From: Drosophila persimilis
Taxonomy: Eukaryota; Arthropoda; Insecta; Diptera; Drosophilidae
Length of the DNA: 64,000 nucleotides
NCBI RefSeq assembly: GCF_003286085.1
Contig: NW_020825460.1
Coordinates: forward strand, 124,001 to 188,000
Direction: 5' to 3'
Part shown: positions 26,220 to 36,318 of the stretch, piece by piece
Layout: each line of letters begins with the position of its first letter
Position numbering within the stretch: the first letter of the stretch is position 1
Position numbers and translations under genes: made by a program
Notes under the pieces: generated by a model
What the model was told of the DNA's origin: nothing
The model's input: the letters and a program-made list of their open reading frames with translations, nothing else
Database searches by the model: none

Positions 26220-28833
26220 AAGCCCACTCTCTGCTAAGTAGAACCACAAATATTGTTGTGCCACATGCCACGGCTGCCCGTACTGCCTCTCTGAGCGGAT
26301 TTCCGACCCAGAAAAACTCACACGAAAAACTGAAACTGAAATGGAGACCCCAACAGGCAGCAGGCAGCAGGCTGCACGTGGCACGTGGCACGTTTACCTT
26401 CTGGCATAATTTCCCTCCCCCTCCTCCTCCTCCTCCACCTTACCGTAAGCCATCTTTCTCGTATCGCATTCCCTAATGTTTCTGCTTACCCGGAAAATGC
26501 TGAAAATGTATGCCAAAGCTTTTCATTTTCGTACATTTTCCAGTGGCTCGTCTGGCGCAAACCAAACCACACCACATCAGGAGGGCTCTCTATCGTCCTC
26601 CTGGGCAGCGAAGGGCACACATGGAGGGCCCAGCACTCCCTGGCACATTTCCCTCAGACCTACAGATGTATGCTCATTAGATGGACCCCCCACAAAAACT
26701 CGGAAAAGAATACAGAGTCTGCAGCATTTCTGCAGTGCCGTCTGCCTGCCTGCCTGCCCCCGAGGACATGCCACAGATATTTGGTCTGCAATTTGCGTTC
26801 TGGGAATGGAAAAAGGCAATTCCCATTCCCATTCCCATTGCCAGTGCCAAGCCATTGGCCATTGGCTTGTGGCCAGAATTGTGACTGGAAATTACAACTT
26901 TTCTGTGTTACATTCGTTGGCCTCAACAAATCCAGCCCTTAATCCTGCTCATCTCTGAAATGGCTTATCCCTTTAGCACTTGAAGTCCCCAATAGTTGAG
27001 ACTCTGCTATTCTTCCACACTTTAAAGCCCCCAAGGATGTCCGCACTCGATGGACCCCTTGGAGGATGATCGTTCAGCACTCTCAAGTCTCCATTGATGA
27101 TGTTTCTGGTGTTTGTCCACTTTAAAGCTCATGGTTTCGGCTTCTTTTCTTCACCAAGAATGATAATCTTTTACACTCAAAGCCCTCCCCCCCAAGGATC
27201 TCCGAAACAGATCATTTGTAAACGGGGGGGAAACAATCGAAATGCTGTTAATGCGATTCAAACACCGAATCGAAGGACAATTGGGGGCATTAATCACCTT
27301 TCGAGTGAACCATTTGGGGCCATTCAGACCATGTGGCAAGTGTCAAAAGGGGCGTGGCCACGCAATTGCAATTAAAATGAGACGCCCTGGGCAGGCGGCG
27401 GCCATTAGGCGGGGAGGCGGGGAGGCGGCTGCAAGGCATTGATAATCTAGAGGGGCGGAGCAGATGACAGCCTTCGCCAATGGCTTCATTACATCATTTA
27501 AATGCCTGTTGTGTTGTCTATTAAGCGACCACGAGTGCCACGAGCCCCCAGTGCTGCCCCCTCTTAAGTGCGTGGCAGTGGCAGCTGTCAAATGGAGGCG
27601 AACAGCCGGCGACCTGTATAGCAAAAGATTCTCTCCTGTGCTGTTCGTGGCTGCTGTTTCTGTCGTCGTCAACAAGTCGTCTGCTGGGCGGGAAGGAAGA
27701 GTCACGTTACGTGACTTGGGGCACAGCTTTAAGGGACATTCGTGGCACAAGTTTCGTTCCGAAAGTTCTGATAATGGGCGGCATACGTTGCGTATTAGTA
27801 ACATTAGTGGGAAAAGCCATGGAACAAAGCGGAACACCCTCTACTAGTTGTTTTTGGTCTGTGTGGGCTTTCCACGAAACGAAATCCAATTCAATTATGA
27901 TGTGCCGGGAAATTAGGCAAATACTTCCACATACTGGAGGCTTTTCCCACCTCAAAGGGAAACCCATTCTCCCCTCTTCGATGTTTCCACTCAATGGATT
28001 AATTATTCCCTTAAATAAAACTTGGATATCCCATTTGGGCCAGAGTTTATCCCCCCGTCTTTTGCCCGCTGCCACAAGTCAGAACTAAGCCTCACATTTT
28101 GGGGCAAATCCCTGGACGAAAATCGTTCCTCTGTAACGATTTAATCACTGTAAAGGAGCGCCCTCTCTCTCCCGCTCTCCCCCTCCCTTTTCTCTCTGGT
28201 GCCTGGTGCCTGGTGCCTGGTGCCTGGCCCCTGGTGTCTGGAGAGATTTTGCGCCTCACTAAATCTCCTAACAAGATGAAAATGCATGGAAAAATGCTGA
28301 AAACTGAATTTATTTCATTATATTTTCTCAATAATCTTTCACTTTATGGCTGACAAAATACCTTGTTTGGTTTTCGGTTTTTCGGTTTTCGGTTTTTGTG
28401 TATTTGTTTGGCTGCAAACAATGGAATACAATGGAATTTGCGAAGCCTACGGGGATTTATGGGGAAAACACCTAGTCACAGAGTGGGAAAACAGCATTGA
28501 AAATTGTTTGGCCAACCACTGAGCGAGTGAGTGAGTGAAGCACCATGGAAAAAGTGTCAGATGGTCAGGAAAATTCTCTTAGAGCTTAGAGAAAAATGCT
28601 GAAAAAGCCATTGAAGCAAGTCAGCAGGACAACAACACGTTTAATTAAATGTTGGACATATTTTTGCATGACTCAAAGTTTGGTTTCCGGTTCGGGGCAA
28701 AAGTCTGTGCCGTGTCCTGCCCCGTTCGCTCCTTCGGTTTGCTGTTGCATATTTTCCCATTTGTCTAATGGAATTACGAGAACACAAGTCCAAAGGTTTC
28801 GAGGAGGGCAGGGCAAAGTCTCACATTCAAGGA

Positions 28834-28899
28834 GGGCCGAGGATGGGCCGAGGATGGGCCGAGGATGGGCCGAGAATGGGCCGAGGATGGGCCGAGGAT
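28834..28899. repeat. 11-bp minisatellite, 6 copies
   Basis: The unit GGGCCGAGGAT is repeated six times in register with one internal G-to-A change. Confidence 0.9.
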
Positions 28900-29290
28900 G
28901 GGGCGTCTGATGGAAAGGAAATGATTCCACATTGAATCCACATTCCCCACAAATCAGGTTCTCCATAAGCCGCTTTTAATAAGCAATAATCTCTTTGGAA
29001 GAGAAACAAAGCCCACCTTCTATTCCCTGCCTAAAAGGTTCTTCCATTTATACCATTCATATTTTGTGGTCCCTCGCGCCTTGAACTTTGTTTGCATTTC
29101 CGTTGGCATGTGGCATGCAACATTTCCCATCATCACGTAATAAAAGTAGGTGTCCTGCCACTGCCACTAAAACGTGTGCCTTCTGTTTGTCTCATTACAG
29201 GAATCTACATCGACACGCTGCTTGAATATTAAATATCAGAAATATTGGGAATATTGAGAGTTTCCAAATAATATAAAAACAGTAATTTTA

Positions 29291-29332
29291 ATGAGACGCC
29301 AAAGCCGCTGGCTGCCGCCTGTCAACAGCTGA
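29291..29332 (+). other. Upstream ORF, 13 codons
   Basis: ATG at 29291 followed by twelve sense codons and TGA at 29330-29332, ending 210 nt before the receptor start codon. It matters only if this stretch is in the mature leader. A short uORF like this usually lowers translation of the main frame (general knowledge). Confidence 0.4.
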
Positions 29333-29375
29333 ACGGCGAGGGAGCGAACAGCAGGGGGGAGGGGGTAGGAGGCGC

Positions 29376-29436
29376 CGCCTCTCTGGCCCAAAAAAAGAGG
29401 CGCACGCAGCACTCGACCCTCGGTTGGCGGTCGAGT
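29376..29436 (+). promoter_or_regulatory. Two adjacent leader hairpins
   Basis: Stem 1 pairs CGCCTCT (29376-29382) with AGAGGCG (29396-29402). Stem 2 pairs ACTCGACC (29411-29418) with GGTCGAGT (29429-29436), an 8-bp perfect stem with a 10-nt loop. Both lie between the uORF and the receptor start. Confidence 0.4.
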
Positions 29437-29542
29437 CAATCAACAGAGGACTGCTCCACCAGCCACCAGCTCCTGGTCTCATCATTCACTGGACAACAAC
29501 AACATCATCATCGCCATCGCCATCGCCCTCATCGCCCTCATC

Positions 29543-31485
29543 ATGGTCACGAACATGTCGCAGCCGCATTATTGCGGCACTGCCATCGATGATTTCCACA
29601 CAAAGTAAGTGCGAAGTCGCTTTTGCTTTTCCAGGGGCAAAAGGGCAGGCGGAAGCACCGGGGATGGGGCCAAGGCCACGCGTGATATAGGGGCGATGCT
29701 GCTGATGTCTGGCTCTGGGGATGTCTGCATATTAATTACTCTTTGATGCCCTGTACTCTGGGCAGCAGGGAGGAAGCTTCTTTCCGTCAGGAGAAACTCG
29801 GCTTCTGTGGGGAAATGTTCGTGTCGCCAGACATGAGATTCGCCCTCCCATTAGAGGGTATCTTCCAGCCCATATGTAGGCCCTTTCAATCGCAAATGCA
29901 ATTTGCATAATGATTTGACGTGGCCACGGGAATCGCCTGTAATACAATCACGTGTGTAATGGCCCCTGGAAAAGGGTGTGGGAATCGCTGCTCTAATCCG
30001 AATGTGCCCTCTCCTCTCCTCCCCCGCTCTGCTCGTTTCAGCTACAAGTATTTCCATGGCTACTTCTCGCTGATTGTCTGCCTGCTGGGAACGATAGCCA
30101 ACACGCTGAACATCATTGTACTGACCCGCCGCGAGATGCGCTCCCCGACGAACGCGATACTCACGGGCCTGGCGGTGGCAGACCTTGCGGTGATGCTCGA
30201 GTACATACCCTACACGATCCACGACTACATCTTGAGCGCCCGCCTGCCGCGGGAGCGGCAGCTGAGCTACGAGTGGGCCTGCTTCATCAAGTTCCACTCG
30301 GTGTTCCCCCAGGTGCTGCACACGATCTCCATTTGGCTGACGGTCACCCTCGCGGTGTGGCGCTACATAGCCGTCAGCTATCCGCAGAGGAATCGCATCT
30401 GGTGCGGCATGCGGACGACGCTGATAACCATTGCCACGGCCTATGTGGTGTGCGTGCTGGTGGTGTCGCCGTGGCTGTACCTCGTCACGGCCATTGCGAA
30501 GTTCCTGGAGACGCTCGACGCGAGCGGCAAGACGGTCCACTCGGTGCCGCTGAGCCAGTACATTCTGGACTACAATCGCGAGGAGGACACCGTCACGATG
30601 CAGGTGATGTCCAGCACGACGCCGGAGATCTCTTGGATGCAGCACAGGGGCTACAGCAACGCCTCGCTCACCACGGTGGTGCCTCTGACGACGACCACGA
30701 CGGCAGCGGGGGACCTGCCCGGGGTGCGAAACGTCACCGTGTTCAAGCTCTACCACAGCGCCCTCGCGCTGCACGACCGCCAGCTGAGGAACGCCACGTT
30801 CCTCATCTACAGTGTGCTCATCAAGCTGATACCCTGCTTCGCCCTGACGGTGCTCTCCGTGCGGCTCATTGGCGCCCTGCTGGAGGCCAAGCGGCGGCGC
30901 AAGGTGCTCGCCTGCCACGCGGCCAGCGACATGCAGCCGATCGTCAACGGCAAGGTCGTCACGCCCACGCCCACGCCCAAGAGCTGCAAGCTCCTCGAGA
31001 AGGAGAAGCAGACGGATCGCACCACGCGCATGCTGCTGGCGGTGCTGCTGCTCTTTCTGATCACGGAATTTCCCCAGGGTATCATGGGTCTGCTGAACGC
31101 CCTCCTGGGGGACGCCTTCTTTCTGCAGTGCTACCTGAAGTTGAGTGAGTGTTTGGTCCCTTGTCCCTTGTCCCTTGGGGCTCCCTTGGCTCTTCTAATC
31201 CCTGCCTTTCCAGGTGACCTGATGGACATTCTGGCCCTGATCAACTCCAGCATCAACTTCATTCTCTACTGCTCGATGAGCCGGCAGTTCCGCACCACCT
31301 TCACCCTGCTGTTCCGGCCCCGCTGGCTGGAGCGATGGCTGCCCCTGTCGCAGCACGACGCCGATGGCCGCCACGGCGGGCAGCGGGAGGGGGGCGGCAG
31401 GCAGCGACTGCTCCACACGGACGCCGTGAGCAAGAGCATGGCCATCGATCTGGTGGGTCTCACGACGCAGGTGACAAATGTGTAG
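29543..31485 (+). CDS. DmsR-2: Myosuppressin (Dms) receptor, class A GPCR (join 29543-29604, 30042-31144, 31214-31485)
   Basis: Three exons encode 478 residues. Donor GTAAGT at 29605 joins the acceptor at 30040-30041 (AA+C gives Asn in DFHTNYKYFHGYF). Donor GTGAGT at 31145 joins the acceptor at 31212-31213 (A+GT gives Ser in KLSDLMDIL). Seven hydrophobic helices are visible: TM1 after FHGYF, TM2 with LAVADLAVML, TM3 ending VWRYIAV (WRY in place of DRY), TM4 in TAYVVCVLVVSPWLYL, a long glycosylatable ECL2 (sites NAS, NVT, NAT), TM5 in IYSVLIKLIPC, TM6 with ITEFPQG, and TM7 NSSINFILYC in the NPxxY region. This is the Drosophila Dms receptor family, a Gi/o-type peptide receptor for the FMRFamide-like peptide dromyosuppressin that lowers muscle contraction (established). 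DmsR-2 rather than DmsR-1 is inferred from the yellow-g2 neighbour. The start is the first ATG after a uORF; a second in-frame ATG lies at 29555. The frame continues past the TAG (next entry). Confidence 0.88.
29605..30041 (+). other. Intron between coding exons 1 and 2 of the receptor gene
   Basis: A 437-nt intron with GTAAGT at its 5' end and a long pyrimidine tract (CTCTCCTCTCCTCCCCCG...TTTCAG) at its 3' end. The open frame upstream of exon 2 inside it has no ATG and no receptor character. Confidence 0.85.
31145..31213 (+). other. 69-nt intron, frame-preserving and stop-free
   Basis: Bounded by GTGAGT and TTTCCAG. It is 69 nt (23 codons) with no stop in the receptor frame, so a retained-intron transcript would insert 23 residues just before TM7. 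Family conservation of KLSDLMDIL supports splicing as the norm. Confidence 0.85.
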
Positions 31486-31968
31486 CACGAGAGCAGCGGC
31501 CGCGCCAACACTGCATCGGCCACAGCACCAGGGGGTGGGGGTGGGGGATGTGGTGTGGCTGCAGCCAATGACATCAGTATGGTGGAGATGTTGAACAGGG
31601 AACAGCCCCAGCCCCAGCCCCCGCCGCAGCCCCCGCCCGCGCCCGCGCCCAAGGGGACTGCCGCCAGCGCCCGCCGGAGACAGCGCCGTGGCAGTGGCAA
31701 GTGCATTTGGCCCTCGACCGAGTGGCTGCGCAAGCTGAGAGCCAACCGAACGCTCTCGGCGGCCGCGGGGAGCAGCGAGGAGCAGCTGGATCCGCAGCCG
31801 CAGCGGCGCAGCAGTGTCCTGTTGATGGTCCTGCTGCACAGCTCGTCCACCGACGAAATGAAGGCCAAGGCGGTGCTCGTCAACGAGGAGCAGCAGCCGC
31901 GCGACGACCAGCCACAAATCCATCCGCAGGACGACGTCGAGGATGCCATCGATGCTCTGTGGCTGTAA
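31486..31968 (+). CDS. Candidate stop-codon readthrough extension of the receptor (160 codons + TAA)
   Basis: After the receptor TAG (31483-31485, next base C) the same frame stays open for 160 codons to TAA at 31966-31968. From about 31555 the codons strongly favour G or C in the third position, like the receptor exons (for example GTCCTGCTGCACAGC, AAGGCCAAGGCGGTGCTC). AT-rich noncoding DNA starts right after TAA. The extension has a Gly-rich start, a Pro/Gln segment, a basic cluster (ARRRQRRGSGK), and an acidic end (DDVEDAIDALWL). It would add a long cytoplasmic tail, giving 639 residues if the TAG is decoded. I found no splice pair that skips the TAG and keeps frame; the best candidate (31471-31564, 94 nt) shifts it. 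Conserved readthrough is known in many Drosophila genes, often with C after the stop (established). Chance openness in GC-rich DNA is the alternative. Confidence 0.55.
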   Translation, partial: HESSGRANTASATAPGGGGGGCGVAAANDISMVEMLNREQPQPQPPPQPPPAPAPKGTAASARRRQRRGSGKCIWPSTEWLRKLRANRTLSAAAGSSEEQLDPQPQRRSSVLLMVLLHSSSTDEMKAKAVLVNEEQQPRDDQPQIHPQDDVEDAIDALWL

Positions 31969-32440
31969 GCCACCCCCTCCCCCGCCCCCTTAGATTAAGT
32001 AATACCTAATTAATAACTAATATTTAGATAAAGACCAACAAAAATAAAAAAAAATGGTTTTCTATTGCTGCTTCCAAGCCCCACCGCCTCCCGCCACTCC
32101 CCCCCGGCAGTGCAGTTGCGGATCGAGAGCCCCTTTCCGCATCGGCCTGGCCTTTCGGGGGGGGGTGTGGGGCTTGGGGGGGGTGGAGCCGAGCAGCATA
32201 CCAAACGCATTTTGTGGCGCCACTTGATGAGGTGATACTTACGATTAAGAGTGACCTTTAACACCCTCCCCCTACCCCTCCCCCACCCCCCTCTAAATAC
32301 AGTTGTCTAAGTGCAAAGCGCATCATTTAGTTGTAGTTTAACTATGGATAAATTGGAATGATTTCTAGGCATCTAAGATCTAACAAATTCAACAAAAAAT
32401 ACATACATAAATCTTTTCTTGTGGAAAATAAAGTCTAAGA
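31969..32440 (+). terminator. 3' UTR and poly(A) signals of the receptor gene
   Basis: AATAAA occurs at 32043-32048, 75 bp after the readthrough TAA, and again at 32427-32432. The distal signal is followed by a GT/T-rich stretch (CTGTTTGTTTTGG near 32461), as expected downstream of a cleavage site. A C-rich/G-rich block lies between the two. Confidence 0.55.
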
Positions 32441-35400
32441 AGAGGAAAACTCCCTCAAAGTTCTGTTTGTTTTGGCCTTGGAGGATTCCTGCTGCCAAAT
32501 TCTGCCCTCAATTTAATTTCATTTCCCCTTTAAGCTGCTCCTCTCCTGTGATTGACACTCAAACATCAGGCAGACACTCGTTCGCCGTTCGCGCATCTTT
32601 TGGCCCGCATTCCGCTGCCATTCTGTTGCCATTCTGCTGACACTCTGCTGGCACTCTGCTGGTATTAAGGCCTAAATGAAATAAACGAGTAGCAAACGAC
32701 AAATGACAGTAAAAAGTGAATGAAAAACAAATGGCAGCAGTGTTTGGAGACCGTTGATTAATTGTAAGTTTAATCAAATGGTGGGGGCGGACAGGGCAGG
32801 GCAATGCGTATTTGTCAAAGTGAAGTGGACTGATCGATAAACGAATAAAAGATACCCAGCAGAAGGGCAGCACAAGAGCCATTGGGAATGCATCCATCGG
32901 GGAAACCTCTACTCTTCGTTTTATTACATATTTCCCACAGAAAAGGCAGATATGGTCCTGCTTTTATGGTCCCTAGACTCCATTATAGGGGAACTTTTGC
33001 TAGAATCCTTTCAGATAGATTGCTGGGAGTAAAAAGGGAAGGAATCTTCCTTTTCTTTTCCGACTTTAGCCCCAGATGCGAAATAGGGAGATCTTTCAGG
33101 GTTCAGGATTAAACTAAGGGATGCCACAGGTACAGGAATGCGGTACCTATTACACGGGTAGTATGCCAGGCATCCAGAATGCCTATTAGTATCTCCTTCG
33201 GTGTCTGGTAGACAAAAGGTTAGACTATATCGAGTCAAAGTGGTGTCAAAGTTCTCTCCTGAATCTTTGTTTTTCCACAGACAAGCACGGAGGAACCTGG
33301 CCATAAGGAGCGTCTTTCAAATACGAGTTTTCCATTTCTATCTCCCCACATTCCATCTTTCTTTGGCGCATATAGGGTACACGAAAAGCACAAACAGATG
33401 ACCCAATTTGTAGCCTGCTAATGGCCAGCACTTCAGCATTCGTTCAATGGCCGACAGATACTTAAAATATGATGTATCTTCATGGCTTCTAATGCAAAAA
33501 CAAAAGATACTTGCCCCAAAAAAGATGCCTCAATCGATTAACAAAGAAGGAGGGACGTGGAAGGAGGTGCCGTCTGCTCTTCGGAAATTAGAAAATTCAA
33601 AGTGTTTCATCACTCACTGCGGAGGGAGGGAGTGTCACTCGCCCCCCAAAACGCGGGGGGGACTGTCATAAATTTTTGATAAAGGACCTCCACCAGGCCG
33701 TGGGCGTGGGCGTGGACGCGGGCGCAGATGGGCATTAAATTTCCCCTCCAAGACATTGCCTTGCATAATTATCACTTTCTTTTTGGCGGAAATTACAATT
33801 TGAGGCCAGCATTAATTTATAGATTTTCCATAAATGCACATTTTCCGATTCATTTAATGCGAAATACATTTTTGCTAAATTAATTTGCTAAAAAAAAAAG
33901 GATAAAGAAAAAGAGAAAAAGTTAGAGATAAACCCGGAAAAGCCAAAGAAGAAAATGTGTAAAACAATGACCCATCCCCCCCACACCCCATTTCCCCAAA
34001 TGCGAAAATTAATAAAGTGTTTGAGGGGTGAAAATTAAGACTAAATTAGTGGAAATTATGGATTTATCAGCTCTTAAAAATAAATCAAATGCAGCTCGGA
34101 AACTCCCAGGGGATTGAAATATTTGCTAATTACGTATTCATTTTATAATGACTCAATGCCAAAGCCAATTATGCTGGCCAAATGGCAATTATGGGGCTTT
34201 AATGGAGCTAATATATTTAATGTGTATTTTTTTGGTAAATTTTAAATGGATTTTAATGAAGGAAAGCACTGAGGGGACACCCCTTTTTCCATTGGAAATT
34301 ACAGATATTCAATGAATACATGATTATTGCTTGAATTTATAAATGAACTCTCTTTGAGGCAACTTCCAGCAAATTCCAGCTAATTTTTGGGTTGAAAATT
34401 CTTAAAAAAAAAGAATAAACTTTCAGCTTTTTAAAGTTGAAAATCTCTTTAAAAAGGCTTCAAGCAGACACCCTACTGAAGAGGTGGAAATGTCACTGAT
34501 GTCCTATGAGTGGCAATACAATCGAAAAGCTAATGCTAAAAGCAGCTAAAGAACAGTCGGATTAAAGTCCAGTAAACGGAGGGAAACCCGAGGAATGGAA
34601 AATGGCAACAGCGAACAGTTTTTGCAGGGAAAAACCTATCAAAAGCAGAGTAAAAACCCCACAGGAAATGGCAGTTGTGTTTCGCAAGCCAAACCCAATC
34701 AATTATGAATCAATTGCCAATGAAACTATCTGTTTGCCAGCTTCCCTAAAACCCCAACTAATTATTTAAGAGGGGGAAAACAGCTCAAGTGAAAAACCCC
34801 CCCATTCGTTGATTCGTTTGCCCTTTTTTTGCAGTTAAAATATGGAAAATATTACCCTCACTGCAGAGCATATTTTCTGTTTCCTTCTGTTTCCGCTAAA
34901 TCATCATCAGTTAATTATAAAATCCACCAACGCCGGGGGCCAGAGCATTTTCCCCAAATGCAATTGTTACAAATTTCATTGAGTTAAGCGCCACATCAAG
35001 GCCGCCGCCGAGCACGAGACCTAGAACTTGGTGGCGGGAAAAGGGGGGCCATGGAGAGTGGCTGGACCTTGGCTCTGAAAATTTTCGACTGTTTAACGAG
35101 TGGCGCCACAGCTGGCCGGGCACTGGCGGCAAAGGCCAAAATAGAAATTAGCATAATTGCTGGGTCCGAGCGGGAGGAGAAAATTCAAATGAAGGGGAGG
35201 CACCACGCCCCCCTCTAATTACCCTGTAATTTATGCCTGCCCCCTCGCGTCGCTCGATGTGTGAACATTTTTGCAGAGCAATTTCATGTCAAAACTTTTG
35301 ATTGATTTACGCCACGCTCTGGCACTCCTCCTCCCCCCCCTCCACACTCTCCAATCGGGCGGAGAATAGCCTGTCAATCAATGAATTTTCCACTGGCTCT

Positions 35401-35623
35401 CGCATGGAATTTCCCATTGTCTCATTGATCGTTCATTAATAAGGGGGAAAAAACTTGAATTTGATTACGAAAATTCGTCCGAAGGCATAAAAGTTTCTTT
35501 TCTTCAAACAGAAATCTCATCCCAGGTCTTTTTCCCCACATTTCCATCGTGTATTCCCGCCGTCATGTGGGAATTTTCCATAGCGTTTGTCATCTAGGAA
35601 ATTTCCTTGACGATCCGTAGATT

Positions 35624-35650
35624 CCCCCCCCCCCCCCCCCCCCCCCCCCC
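35624..35650. repeat. Poly-C tract (27)
   Basis: Twenty-seven consecutive C on the plus strand. Confidence 0.9.
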
Positions 35651-36000
35651 TTCGAATATTTATGTGTTATCGTTAGCCAAAATCCATTGACAGCTGCGGC
35701 TCTTGACGACCTCACACGCCACATGCTCGCCTTGTTTATAGGCCAATGTCTTTCCTGGGGGGAAAACATATTTCAAAAGGAGTTTGGCGCATATTCTGGG
35801 CCATAAATTGCAGAGCTTTCAATGAAAACTAACGGAAATCCATGGAAATCCGGGACTATGATTGATAGATGGCATGCCCTTCGATGGAGCAGATTCCAAG
35901 AATGTTGGAGCATTCAACGTGTCTGCAAAGGTCTCTAATTAGGGGGGAAAATTCTCACTTTTACAATGAAATTGGAACCAAAAAAGTCACATAGTTTCGA

Positions 36001-36318
36001 TGGAAATTTGCCACTGAAAACTGGCTTACTTTCGATGGACAATTTCCACTGAAAACTGTCTTGCTTTGGGTGGATAATTTCCACTGAAAACCTTCCTGCT
36101 TTGGCTGGACATTTTCCACTGAAAACCTTCCTGCTTTGGCTGGACATTTTCCCCTGAAAACTGTCCTGCTTTGGGTGGATAATTTCCACTGAAAACCTTC
36201 CTGCTTTGGGTGGATAATTTCCACTGAAAACCTTCCTGCTTTGGCTGGACATTTTCCACTGAAAACTGGCCTGCTTTGGCTGGACATTTTCCACTGAAAA
36301 CTGGCCTGCTTTGGCTCG
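36001..36318. repeat. 35-bp minisatellite, 9 copies
   Basis: The anchor CCACTGAAAAC recurs at 36011, 36046, 36081, 36116, 36151 (as CCCCTG), 36186, 36221, 36256 and 36291, a strict 35-bp step without indels. Two unit types differ at the middle (GGGTGGATAATTT versus GGCTGGACATTTT). The minus strand is stop-free in all three frames over the array because each unit lacks stops and 35 is not a multiple of 3. Confidence 0.92.

Larger units (their letters stand above)
10840..29200 (+). other. Putative large first intron / intergenic stretch
   Basis: No supported coding sequence. It holds two DINE-1-like elements (12.38-13.10 and 17.77-18.25 kb), palindromic repeat remnants at 20.27 and 25.84 kb, and many short arrays: 7-mer repeats at 13560-13620, 8-mers at 15052-15095 and 15712-15735, ATATAG hexamers at 16083-16101, CA runs at 14290-14309 and 16308-16342, GT at 18419-18434 and 19497-19518, TTCACA hexamers at 18604-18650. 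Also a 14-18 bp CCAGCCTC-type array at 21711-21750, a GC-rich block at 23870-23935, and GGTGCCT repeats at 28198-28232. Confidence 0.5.
29201..29542 (+). other. Candidate 5' UTR exon of the receptor gene
   Basis: A strong acceptor (TTTGTCTCATTACAG, AG at 29199-29200) precedes this stretch, which runs without a donor into the first coding exon. The only ATG in it is the uORF at 29291. After that no ATG occurs until 29543, which supports 29543 as the receptor start. The stretch also forms two hairpins. The alternative is that transcription begins inside this region. Confidence 0.4.

Noticed and set aside
26385-26942. 185-codon plus-strand frame with signal-peptide-like start
   Set aside because: No codon bias; other frames in the same DNA are equally open; the hydrophobic start comes from CTC repeats.
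29920-30041. N-terminal extension of the receptor frame upstream of exon 2
   Set aside because: It has no ATG, lies behind a clear acceptor at 30041, and the true N-terminus is supplied by the exon at 29543-29604.
29851-30918. 355-codon minus-strand frame antisense to the receptor
   Set aside because: Mirror of GC-rich receptor codons; it has no domain and the plus strand carries an obvious GPCR.
31471-31564. Alternative 94-nt intron that would remove the receptor TAG
   Set aside because: Splicing CAG/GTGACA to GCTGCAG shifts the frame and the acceptor lacks a pyrimidine tract; other acceptors tested also break frame.
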